A stretch of DNA of 6,813 bases from Comamonas sp. lk (GTDB lineage Bacteria; Pseudomonadota; Gammaproteobacteria; Burkholderiales; Burkholderiaceae_C). The notes below the pieces were generated by a model that was given only the letters and a program-made list of their open reading frames with translations, searched no databases and was not told where the DNA came from. The position numbers were made by a program, and so were the translations under genes. The stretch is taken from positions 1-6,813 of the forward strand of contig CAMCJY010000107.1 in NCBI GenBank assembly GCA_945875225.1, in the 5' to 3' direction. Position 1 is the first letter of the stretch. Every line of letters begins with the position of its first letter. This document shows, piece after piece, positions 1 to 5,733 of this stretch.

Positions 1-722
1 TGCCTGCATCCTCAGACGACCAAGACTCTGTCTTGCTGGACATTAGCGTGGAGGACAGCGGCATCGGGATCAGCAGTGACGCGCTAGAAAATTTGTTCCA
101 GCGCTTTAACCAGGTCTACAACGGTATTCATAAAGACTATGGAGGCACCGGTCTGGGCCTGGAAATCTCACAGTCCCTGGCGGGCTTGATGGGGGGTCAG
201 ATCGAGGTCACCAGTGCGAAGGGTGTGGGTTCTTGTTTTACCTTGCGGATGGGGGCGCAGCGGACAAAAGCGCCCTTGCCCACCAGCCAAGCCAAGGTAT
301 TCCGACTGGACCCCCCGACCAAAGCGGAGCGCTTGTATCGCATACTGGTGGTCGAGGACAACGAGGTCAACCGCAAGTTTGTTGATATCCTGCTCAAGCG
401 CATGGGCTACCTAACCTATTTCGCGGAAAACGGAAGTGTCGCCATCGAGCGCTTGCAAAAACAAAGCTTTGACCTGGTGCTCATGGACTTGCATATGCCG
501 GTCATGAACGGCATAGATGCCACACGCGCAATACGAGCGCTTGGGCATCCGGGGGCAAAGCTACCCATCATCGCGCTGACAGCGGATGTGATGAATGATG
601 CACATGAAGACGCACTGGCCGCAGGCGTGAACGACTTTGTCACCAAGCCGGTGCACATGGGCCGCTTGCAGGACGTGATTCGCAAGCACCTCGAACCGGG
701 CAGCGAAACCGCGCCAACCTAG
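1..722 (+). CDS. Hybrid sensor histidine kinase, C-terminal part (ATPase domain end plus receiver); 5' end outside window
   Basis: The frame is open from the first bases (codons in phase with position 3) to a TAG at 720-722, so this is the 3' end of a longer gene. About 240 residues are visible. Numbering from the TTG codon at 33, the G1 box DSGIG is at residues 8-12, an F-box-like LFQRFNQ at 21-27 and the G2 box GGTGLGL at 37-43; these are the ATP-binding motifs of a HATPase_c domain. A linker of about 27 residues leads to a receiver domain at about 102-220. It has the acidic pair E108/D109, phospho-acceptor D152 in LMDLHMPVMNG, T183 and K205 in the TKP motif. In known hybrid kinases the kinase core autophosphorylates on His and passes the phosphate to the fused receiver. 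The H-box, sensor domains and any membrane segments lie upstream and cannot be seen. No HPt domain follows the receiver, so an onward phosphorelay would need a separate HPt protein. Signal and target are unknown. Confidence 0.95.
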   Translation, partial: PASSDDQDSVLLDISVEDSGIGISSDALENLFQRFNQVYNGIHKDYGGTGLGLEISQSLAGLMGGQIEVTSAKGVGSCFTLRMGAQRTKAPLPTSQAKVFRLDPPTKAERLYRILVVEDNEVNRKFVDILLKRMGYLTYFAENGSVAIERLQKQSFDLVLMDLHMPVMNGIDATRAIRALGHPGAKLPIIALTADVMNDAHEDALAAGVNDFVTKPVHMGRLQDVIRKHLEPGSETAPT

Positions 723-1717
723 CGGTGGCGGTTGCGCACGCCCAGCAATCCCTGGCTTGCGGGCTCGGGGAACAGGTATTGCGGGCCTATGGCTTCCAAG
801 CTACTCGCTTCAATGCCCAAAGCCTCCAAGCCCGGCAGGACACCGGCAGCCACATTGTCCAGGCGCATAGAGTCCAGGTTGTCCTGACTCATCACCGGCT
901 CACCGGGCATCAAACCCAGCACAAAAGCCTGGATGCGGCCCATCCACAAAGGAAGGCCGATGACCGGTCGGCCAAGGCCTTGCCGTATGCCGCTGCTGCG
1001 CGCCGCAAATTGCACCAGCTGGCGCAAGGTGTAGACCTGTGGGCCAGCCAGCTCATACACCCGCAATGCAGGTGCCTGGCCCAAGCCGTGGGCCAGGCTG
1101 CTGATCACCGCACTGGCAACATCTTGCACCCACACCGGCTGAAAGCGCGCATCGGCACCGGCCAGGGGCATTACCGGAAAAATGGCTTGCAGTCGGGCAA
1201 ACACATTCAAAAACTTATCGTTTGCGCCAAATATCACGCTGGGCCGCAGCACCGTCAGGCCGCAGCTACCCTTGCCACCATGCTCCCATCCCAGCAAGTC
1301 GGCCAACAGCTTTTCGCCTAGTGCTTTGCTGCGTAGGTAATTGGAAGGTGCGGCCTGCGGCTGCGCACTGTCCACGCCCAGCGCGCTGATATGCACCACA
1401 TGGCGCACCCCGCTGCGCACACAGGCGCGCGCTATCTTGGCTGGCAAGTCCTGGTGCACATGGATAAAGGCCGGGGGGCTGCCGTGCAGGATAGCAACGA
1501 GGTTAATCACTCCATGCATACCCACCATGGCGCGGGCCAAGGCCGCTTCGTCATGGATATTGCATTCCAGGACGGTGAGCCCGGGCAAATGCATCACGCA
1601 CCTCGCATGCACCGCTTTGCGCGTAGTGACGCTCACCCGGTAACCTGCGCGCACCAGTTTTTCGCATACATGGCCGCCGACAAAACCGGAGCCTCCCAAA
1701 ACCAAAACCTGTTTCAT
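719..1717 (-). CDS. NDUFA9-like NAD(P)-binding atypical SDR (NAD-dependent epimerase/dehydratase family)
   Basis: This is a 332-residue cytoplasmic protein with an N-terminal Rossmann fold: VLVLGGSGFVGGHV, with the dinucleotide-binding GGSGFVG at residues 8-14. Further features are S111 in HISALG, a YLRSK motif giving Y127 and K131 in SDR active-site spacing, and LRPSVIFG at 158-164. The sequence resembles bacterial proteins usually named complex I NDUFA9 subunit family, or NAD(P)H-binding/NAD-dependent epimerase. The mitochondrial relative is an accessory complex I subunit that binds NADPH. No substrate is established for the bacterial members, and none can be read from this sequence. No signal peptide or clear membrane segment is visible. 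The ATG at 1715-1717 places the Rossmann motif at the usual distance from the N-terminus and has a GGAG upstream at a rather long spacing. The gene follows murB by 96 bases and overlaps the convergent kinase gene by 4 bases. The family call is solid; the physiological role is open. Confidence 0.88.
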   Translation of the reverse strand: MKQVLVLGGSGFVGGHVCEKLVRAGYRVSVTTRKAVHARCVMHLPGLTVLECNIHDEAALARAMVGMHGVINLVAILHGSPPAFIHVHQDLPAKIARACVRSGVRHVVHISALGVDSAQPQAAPSNYLRSKALGEKLLADLLGWEHGGKGSCGLTVLRPSVIFGANDKFLNVFARLQAIFPVMPLAGADARFQPVWVQDVASAVISSLAHGLGQAPALRVYELAGPQVYTLRQLVQFAARSSGIRQGLGRPVIGLPLWMGRIQAFVLGLMPGEPVMSQDNLDSMRLDNVAAGVLPGLEALGIEASSLEAIGPQYLFPEPASQGLLGVRNRHR

Positions 1718-1728
1718 GGCAAATACTG

Positions 1729-1732
1729 CTCC
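1729..1732 (-). promoter_or_regulatory. Candidate ribosome binding site of the NDUFA9-like gene
   Basis: GGAG on the minus strand lies 11 bases before the ATG at 1715-1717, somewhat further than optimal. No better site is present nearby. Confidence 0.45.
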
Positions 1733-1744
1733 AAACTTTCAAGA

Positions 1745-1762
1745 CCAGGGCCAAGCCCGTGG
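1745..1762 (-). other. Possible small hairpin in the murB to NDUFA9-like gap
   Basis: The plus-strand arms CCAGGGC (1745-1751) and GCCCGTGG (1755-1762) can pair through seven base pairs with one bulged base and a three-base loop. No T-tract follows on the minus strand, so it is a poor intrinsic terminator. It could be a weak attenuating or mRNA-stability element between two genes of one transcript, or chance in GC-rich DNA. Confidence 0.25.
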
Positions 1763-1813
1763 CTGCATTGTCCAACACCCGCATGCGGCGCTCTTTGCAC
1801 CACATCAAAACCG

Positions 1814-2863
1814 TTACAAGACCACGGGCTCAGTCTCAAGCAGCAAGCCAAAGCGCTCATACACACTGGTTTGAATCGCCTTGGCCAAGGTCATCACCTC
1901 GCCGCCGGTGGCGCCCAGGCTGCCGTTGCCCCGGTTGACCAACACCAAGGCCTGTTTTTCATAGACCCCCGCCTGTCCCACCGATTTGCCGCGCCAGCCA
2001 CAGGCGTCAATCAACCAGGCGGCGGCCAGTTTGAAGGAGCCGTCGGCCAGTCGGTAATGCACCACCCGCGGATCCCGCGCAATGATATCGGCGCATTGCT
2101 CGGCGCTGACCGTGGGGTTTTTGAAAAAGCTGCCAGCATTGCCCAGCAACGCCGGATCGGGCAATTTACTGCGCCGGATGCGGCAGACCCAGTCAAAAAT
2201 CTGCTGCGCATTAGGCTTCTCGCAGGCCTCTTGGGTGCGCATTTTTTCGATATCCGCATACCCCAGCACCGGCTTCCAGGCCTTGGGCAGGGCAAAGCGT
2301 ACGCGCAAAATCAGCGACTTGTCCTTCAGGCCCCGACCCGGCGCAGCGCTAGAGTGCTTAAAAATCGAATCACGGTAGCCAAATGCGCATTGGGCCGCAT
2401 CCAGGCTAAAGACTTCGCCGGTGTGCAAATCCATGGCGTCCAGTGACTCAAACACATCTTGCAACTCCACCCCATAGGCGCCAATGTTTTGCACTGGCGC
2501 GGCACCCACGGTGCCCGGAATCAAGGCCATGTTTTCCATACCGGGCATGCCTTGCTCCAGTGTCCAAGCCACAAAATCATGCCAGTTTTCACCCGCCCCG
2601 GCCTCCACGATAAAGGCCTTGGGCGTTTCCCGCAGCAGGCGGCATCCGACAATCTCGACCTTGAGCACCAGGGACTTGACGTCCCCCGTCAGCACCAGGT
2701 TGCTGCCACCGCCCAGTACAAACTTCGGTAGCGCCGCCAGCGCAGCGTCTTGCAGCACGGCGGTCACATCGTCTTGGCTACGGATGCGCACCAATTGCTG
2801 CGCCCGCGCCACAATGTGAAACGTGTTGAGTGCCTGCAAAGGCACATTGTTCTCGACTACCAT
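1814..2863 (-). CDS. murB: UDP-N-acetylmuramate dehydrogenase (UDP-N-acetylenolpyruvoylglucosamine reductase)
   Basis: MurB is a cytoplasmic FAD enzyme. It uses NADPH to reduce UDP-GlcNAc-enolpyruvate to UDP-MurNAc, the second committed step of peptidoglycan precursor synthesis. From the chosen ATG at 2861-2863 the protein has 349 residues, close to the roughly 340 of E. coli MurB. Diagnostic stretches are the FAD-binding GGGSNLVL (51-58), IPGTVGAAPVQNIGAYG (115-131), YRDSIFK (163-169, with the conserved catalytic-site Arg at 164), GNAGSFFKNP (241-250, with the proton-donor Ser at 245) and the C-terminal LETEP, which carries the counterpart of the catalytic Glu. The YRDSIFK insert places it in the type I MurB group. 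The frame continues 71 codons further upstream, but those codons run into yajQ and look nothing like MurB; MVVENNVPLQALNTFHI is a normal MurB N-terminus. No strong Shine-Dalgarno site precedes this ATG. The gene is divergent from yajQ and followed by the NDUFA9-like gene. Confidence 0.97.
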   Translation of the reverse strand: MVVENNVPLQALNTFHIVARAQQLVRIRSQDDVTAVLQDAALAALPKFVLGGGSNLVLTGDVKSLVLKVEIVGCRLLRETPKAFIVEAGAGENWHDFVAWTLEQGMPGMENMALIPGTVGAAPVQNIGAYGVELQDVFESLDAMDLHTGEVFSLDAAQCAFGYRDSIFKHSSAAPGRGLKDKSLILRVRFALPKAWKPVLGYADIEKMRTQEACEKPNAQQIFDWVCRIRRSKLPDPALLGNAGSFFKNPTVSAEQCADIIARDPRVVHYRLADGSFKLAAAWLIDACGWRGKSVGQAGVYEKQALVLVNRGNGSLGATGGEVMTLAKAIQTSVYERFGLLLETEPVVL

Positions 2864-2936
2864 GGCAGGATTGTCGCATTCGCGTGCCTTGGCGCGCGGT
2901 GCGATACCCGTCAACCATTGTTGGAGAAATGTGAAG
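2864..2936. promoter_or_regulatory. Divergent murB/yajQ promoter region
   Basis: This 73-base gap is the only divergent intergenic stretch, so it should hold the promoters of both genes unless these extend into the coding regions. On the minus strand TTGACG (plus positions 2909-2914) is a near-consensus -35 element pointing at murB, but no good -10 lies 16-18 bases further on. On the plus strand a weak extended -10, TGCGATACC (2900-2908), points at yajQ, with no good -35. The two candidates nearly abut, so bound polymerases would exclude each other if both are real. Position rather than motif quality carries this call. Confidence 0.45.
2923..2927 (+). promoter_or_regulatory. Ribosome binding site of yajQ
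   Basis: GGAGA lies 9 bases before the ATG at 2937. It supports that start over the longer open frame, whose upstream codons would overlap murB head to head. Confidence 0.75.
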
Positions 2937-3422
2937 ATGCCCTCGTTTGATACTGTTTGTGAAGCCAACCTGGTCGATGTAAAAAACGGCGTAGAAAATA
3001 CTACCAAAGAAATCGGCACGCGTTTTGATTTCAAAGGCACTGCCGCCGCCATAGAGATCAAGGACAAAGAGATCACCCTGATAGGCGATGCCGAATTTCA
3101 ACTCGACCAGATCGAGGACGTGCTGCGCAACAAACTCACCAAGCGCAATGTGGATGTCCGTTTTTTGGACAAAGGCGATGTGCAAAAAATGGGGGGCGAT
3201 AAAGTCAAATGCGTCATCAAAGTGCGCAATGGCATCGAAAGCGAGTTGGGGAAAAAAATCCAACGCCTGATTAAAGACAGCAAACTAAAAGTGCAGGCCG
3301 CCATCCAGGGCGACGCGGTTCGCGTCACGGGTGCCAAGCGCGACGATCTGCAAGCGGCCATGGCACTGCTCAAAAAAGAAATTACCGATATTCCGCTGAG
3401 CTTCAACAATCTGCGGGAGTGA
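2937..3422 (+). CDS. yajQ: YajQ family (UPF0234) nucleotide-binding protein
   Basis: The product is 161 residues, against about 163 for E. coli YajQ, and matches the family end to end: MPSFDTVCEANLVDVKNG at the N-terminus, TRFDFKG (28-34), the lysine-rich LGKKIQRLIKDSKLKVQ (104-120), IQGDAVRVTGAKRDDLQ (123-139) and the terminal PLSFNNLRE. The known fold is two ferredoxin-like halves. YajQ proteins bind nucleotides. Homologues in Xanthomonas and Pseudomonas have been reported as c-di-GMP effectors that act through a LysR-type regulator, but whether that applies here is not shown by the sequence. The frame is open for 38 codons upstream. The ATG at 2937 is chosen because it gives the conserved N-terminus and follows a GGAGA at 2923-2927. 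The gene is noticeably richer in A and Lys codons than its neighbours, as expected for this lysine-rich family. It stops 3 bases before the convergent plsY stop. Confidence 0.96.
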   Translation: MPSFDTVCEANLVDVKNGVENTTKEIGTRFDFKGTAAAIEIKDKEITLIGDAEFQLDQIEDVLRNKLTKRNVDVRFLDKGDVQKMGGDKVKCVIKVRNGIESELGKKIQRLIKDSKLKVQAAIQGDAVRVTGAKRDDLQAAMALLKKEITDIPLSFNNLRE

Positions 3423-3425
3423 GCA

Positions 3426-4085
3426 CTAAGCCCCGGGTTTTGCCTTCGCACCCAGCCGAGACTCCGTGCCCATTACCAATCGCACCAGATTGGGCGCGTG
3501 GCGCCAGACCAGCAGGCCACTCATGATGACCAGTGCCAGGGCCACACTGTTGTCGGCGCGCCAAGCCACGCCGTCACCGAACACGTAATACACAGGCGCA
3601 AAAACCGCCGCCACTACCGAGGCCAGCGACACATAACGGGAAAAGTAGGTGATGATGAGCCAACTGGCTCCGACGGCCAGCGCCAGCCAGGCGTTGGTGG
3701 CTAACACCACGCCGGCAGCAGTGGCCACGCCTTTGCCGCCCTGAAACCTAAAAAACACCGGAAATACATGCCCCAAAAATGCGGCCAGGCCCACCAGCGC
3801 AACTGCGCCAGCCTCTAAGCCGTAAGGGGCGCCCCATTGCTGGACCGCATAGACCGGCAGCCAGCCTTTGGCGGCATCGAGCAAGAGGGTGACCACTGCC
3901 GCGGCTTTGCTGCCTGAGCGCAGCACATTGGTCGCGCCGGGGTTTTTGCTGCCATAAGTGCGCGGGTCGTTCAGGCCCATGAGGCGGCTAACAATGACGG
4001 CGAACGACAAAGAGCCCATCAGGTAGGCCGCCAGCACGGCGATCAAAGTATTAGCCGCTAGGGCCCATGGGCTTAGTGATTCCAT
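3426..4085 (-). CDS. plsY: Glycerol-3-phosphate acyltransferase PlsY (acyl-phosphate dependent)
   Basis: PlsY is an inner-membrane enzyme that transfers the acyl group of acyl-phosphate (made by PlsX) to the sn-1 position of glycerol-3-phosphate, giving lysophosphatidic acid, the first step of phospholipid synthesis. The 219-residue product has the three conserved PlsY loops: GSLSFAVIVSRL through DPRTYGSKNPGATNVLRSG (24-58), GHVFPVFFRFQGGKGVATAAG (105-125, with the glycine-rich GGKG), and RHAPNLVRLVMGTESRLG near the C-terminus (195-212). Hydrophobic stretches near 8-30, 60-80, 92-112, 120-148, 152-172 and 180-194 fit a polytopic protein; the exact number of spans cannot be settled by eye. The frame is open 11 codons further upstream, but the ATG at 4083-4085 is preceded by AAGGAG at ideal spacing and gives a normal N-terminus. 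It is the last gene of a four-gene minus-strand run. plsX is not in the window. Confidence 0.96.
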   Translation of the reverse strand: MESLSPWALAANTLIAVLAAYLMGSLSFAVIVSRLMGLNDPRTYGSKNPGATNVLRSGSKAAAVVTLLLDAAKGWLPVYAVQQWGAPYGLEAGAVALVGLAAFLGHVFPVFFRFQGGKGVATAAGVVLATNAWLALAVGASWLIITYFSRYVSLASVVAAVFAPVYYVFGDGVAWRADNSVALALVIMSGLLVWRHAPNLVRLVMGTESRLGAKAKPGA

Positions 4086-4092
4086 GCATGTT

Positions 4093-4098
4093 CTCCTT
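4093..4098 (-). promoter_or_regulatory. Ribosome binding site of plsY
   Basis: On the minus strand AAGGAG lies 7 bases before the ATG at 4083-4085. It is the best Shine-Dalgarno site in the window and decides the plsY start against an in-frame ATG eleven codons upstream. An out-of-frame ATG lies five bases before the true start. Confidence 0.85.
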
Positions 4099-4128
4099 GA
4101 TGATGGGCGCCGGATCAAGGCCTGCGCT

Positions 4129-4620
4129 TTACTCTTGCATAGCGCACTGTACCGCCTTGGCAGCCAGCAGGCGCACGCACCACTGCGGGTCCAGCCCGAC
4201 CAGGTAGCCGCGCCGCCCGCCGTTGATCAAAATTTTGGGTAGTCCCAAAATACTTTCTTCCACATACACCGGCATGGCCTTGCGCGTGGCAAAGGGCGAG
4301 GTGCCACCCACCAGATAACCGCTGTGCCGGTTGGCAGTCTCCGGCGTGCAAGGCTCCACCGACTTGGCGCCAATTTGACGTGCCAGATTCTTGGTCGATA
4401 CCTTGCGGTTGCCGTGCATCAGCACCACCAGCGGCTTGGCATCCTGGTCTTGCATGATCAATGTTTTGACCACATGAAAAGGGTCCCAGCCCAGCACCTG
4501 GGCGCTGTGCTGTGCGCCGCCATGCTCCAGGTATTCGTAGGGGTGTTCGCTGAAATCGACCTTGGCGCTTTTCAGAAACTGCGTGGCCGGGGTTTCACTC
4601 ACCCGCTCTTTTTTTGCCAC
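4129..4620 (-). CDS. ybaK: Cys-tRNA(Pro) deacylase, YbaK/EbsC family
   Basis: This family hydrolyses Cys-tRNA(Pro), which prolyl-tRNA synthetase makes by mistake, and so acts in trans as a translation proofreading factor in the cytoplasm. The 163-residue product is of normal length (E. coli YbaK has 159). Visible family features are the N-terminal ETPATQFLKSAKVDFSEHPYEY (9-30), K52 in VVKTLIMQ (the invariant lysine essential for deacylation in characterised YbaK), NLARQIGAKSVEP (78-90), GYLVGGTSPF (101-110) and INGGRRGYLVGLDP (132-145). Translation starts at GTG (4618-4620, minus strand), with AAGAGG eight bases upstream; no in-frame ATG lies nearby. It sits 27 bases downstream of the Tas-like gene and 43 bases upstream of plsY, which suggests co-transcription. 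Related INS-domain proteins (ProX, YeaK) edit other mischarged tRNAs, but the YbaK subfamily motifs fit best. Confidence 0.94.
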   Translation of the reverse strand: MAKKERVSETPATQFLKSAKVDFSEHPYEYLEHGGAQHSAQVLGWDPFHVVKTLIMQDQDAKPLVVLMHGNRKVSTKNLARQIGAKSVEPCTPETANRHSGYLVGGTSPFATRKAMPVYVEESILGLPKILINGGRRGYLVGLDPQWCVRLLAAKAVQCAMQE

Positions 4621-4628
4621 GGCACAAG

Positions 4629-4634
4629 CCTCTT
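4629..4634 (-). promoter_or_regulatory. Ribosome binding site of ybaK (GTG start)
   Basis: On the minus strand AAGAGG sits 8 bases before the GTG at 4618-4620, in the short gap after the Tas-like gene. It supports use of the non-ATG start. Confidence 0.6.
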
Positions 4635-4647
4635 GGGTCCAAGCGCC

Positions 4648-5712
4648 TTATTGCGCCGGGTCGCGCATCTCGTAACGGATCGCGTCAATCGCCTTGAGCA
4701 ACTCGGGCGTTAGTACGGTGTTAAAAGCATCAATGTCCTCGTCCAACTGCGCTTGCGTGGTGACGCCAATGATGGTGCTGGCCACCTGCCATTTGCTATG
4801 GCAAAAGGCCAGCGCCATCTGCGCCGGGCGCATGCCGTTTTCACGGGCCAAAGCGTTGTAGCGCCGAGCGGCATTCAGCGCCTCGGGCCTACCCCAGCGT
4901 TGCTTGCGCACCGAGTCAAACAGGGCAATACGCCCGTCCTTGGGCGCCTGCGGCCCGCTGATGCCCGAAACATCGTATTTCCCGCTGAGCAAGCCATAGG
5001 CCAGCGGCGAATAGGCGAGCAAACTCACTTGCAAACGGTGCATGGCTTCGTCCATGCCATTCTCGTGTGTGCGGTTGAGCAAGTGGTAAGCGTTTTGTAC
5101 CGTAGCCACGCGCGGTAAACCATGCGCGTCGGCCAAACGCACAAACTCGCATACCCCGTAAGGCGTTTCATTGGACAAGCCGATGGCGCGTACTTTGCCC
5201 GCTTTCACCAGTTGGCCCAAGGCTTCCAACTGGGTGTGGATGGAAGTCACTTCACGGTCTTTGCTGGGATCGAAATACATTTGCCCGAACAAGGGCACAT
5301 TGCGCGTGGGCCAGTGCAATTGGTAGAGGTCGATGACATCCGTTTGCAAGCGGCGCAAACTGCCTTCGCAGGCCTCGATGATGTCTTGCGCGCTTACATC
5401 CATAGCGCCGCCGCGCACCCAGGGCATGCCGCGCGAAGGGCCGGCCACCTTGGTCGCCAAAATCAGTTGCTTGCGTACCCCGGGGTTTTTAGCAATCCAG
5501 TTACCCAAAAAAGCCTCGGTCACTTGAAAGGTTTCTGCCCGTGGCGGCACCGCATACATTTCTGCCGTGTCCCAGAAAGTCACCCCCCGCGCGACGGCGT
5601 GGCTGAGCAGGCGGTGGGTGCTGGGTTCATCGACCTGCTCTCCAAAGGTCATGGTGCCCAGGCAAATGGGCGATACATGCAGCGCGCTGCGACCAAGTTG
5701 GATAGTTTTCAT
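4648..5712 (-). CDS. tas: NADP(H)-dependent aldo-keto reductase, Tas-like
   Basis: This is a 354-residue TIM-barrel oxidoreductase of the aldo-keto reductase superfamily. The catalytic tetrad is visible: D48 and Y53 in FWDTAEMYAVPPRAET, K88 in LATKVAGPSR, and H133 in LYQLHWP. NADP-binding segments include AIGLSNET (176-183), VQNAYHLLNR (205-214), LLAYSPLAYGLLSGKY (231-246) and STIIGVTTQAQL (312-323). The pattern LGTMTFGEQ, AEMYAVPPR, GNWIAK, LATKVAGPSR is that of E. coli Tas (346 residues), a protein that suppresses tyrosine auxotrophy but whose natural substrate is not settled. The ATG at 5710-5712 was chosen because MKTIQLG is the normal N-terminus; an in-frame TTG two codons upstream is possible but less likely. 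No clear Shine-Dalgarno precedes either start. The upstream acyl-CoA synthetase stop is 21 bases away, so translational coupling is plausible. Substrate specificity cannot be assigned. Confidence 0.93.
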   Translation of the reverse strand: MKTIQLGRSALHVSPICLGTMTFGEQVDEPSTHRLLSHAVARGVTFWDTAEMYAVPPRAETFQVTEAFLGNWIAKNPGVRKQLILATKVAGPSRGMPWVRGGAMDVSAQDIIEACEGSLRRLQTDVIDLYQLHWPTRNVPLFGQMYFDPSKDREVTSIHTQLEALGQLVKAGKVRAIGLSNETPYGVCEFVRLADAHGLPRVATVQNAYHLLNRTHENGMDEAMHRLQVSLLAYSPLAYGLLSGKYDVSGISGPQAPKDGRIALFDSVRKQRWGRPEALNAARRYNALARENGMRPAQMALAFCHSKWQVASTIIGVTTQAQLDEDIDAFNTVLTPELLKAIDAIRYEMRDPAQ

Positions 5713-5733
5713 GGCCAACAGTTTAACGAGGCT

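Noticed and set aside
1551..1808. An 85-codon minus-strand frame beginning in the murB to NDUFA9-like gap, considered as a small gene or leader peptide.
   Set aside because: Most of it overlaps the NDUFA9-like gene in another frame. The translation has no recognisable features, and the start has no convincing ribosome binding site.
1391..2446. A 351-codon plus-strand open frame opposite the NDUFA9-like gene and murB.
   Set aside because: It is antisense to murB, whose motifs are unmistakable, and to the start of the NDUFA9-like gene. Its translation is low-information and resembles no family known to me.
2823..2936. A 38-codon N-terminal extension of yajQ.
   Set aside because: The extension runs into the 5' end of murB and is not part of the YajQ family. 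The internal ATG at 2937 has a Shine-Dalgarno site and the conserved N-terminus.
2864..3076. A 71-codon N-terminal extension of murB.
   Set aside because: The extra codons lie antisense to the start of yajQ and do not resemble any MurB N-terminus. The ATG at 2861-2863 gives a protein of normal family length.
3180..3260. Homopolymer runs in yajQ (A6 followed by G6, and G4 followed by A7) considered as programmed frameshift sites.
   Set aside because: The reading frame continues intact through both to the conserved C-terminus. The runs are not in the phase of a canonical -1 slippery heptamer, and lysine codons explain them.
3415..3440. A terminator between the convergent yajQ and plsY genes.
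   Set aside because: Only a short CCCGGG followed by four T residues is present, with no stem of useful length. Only 3 bases separate the two stop codons.
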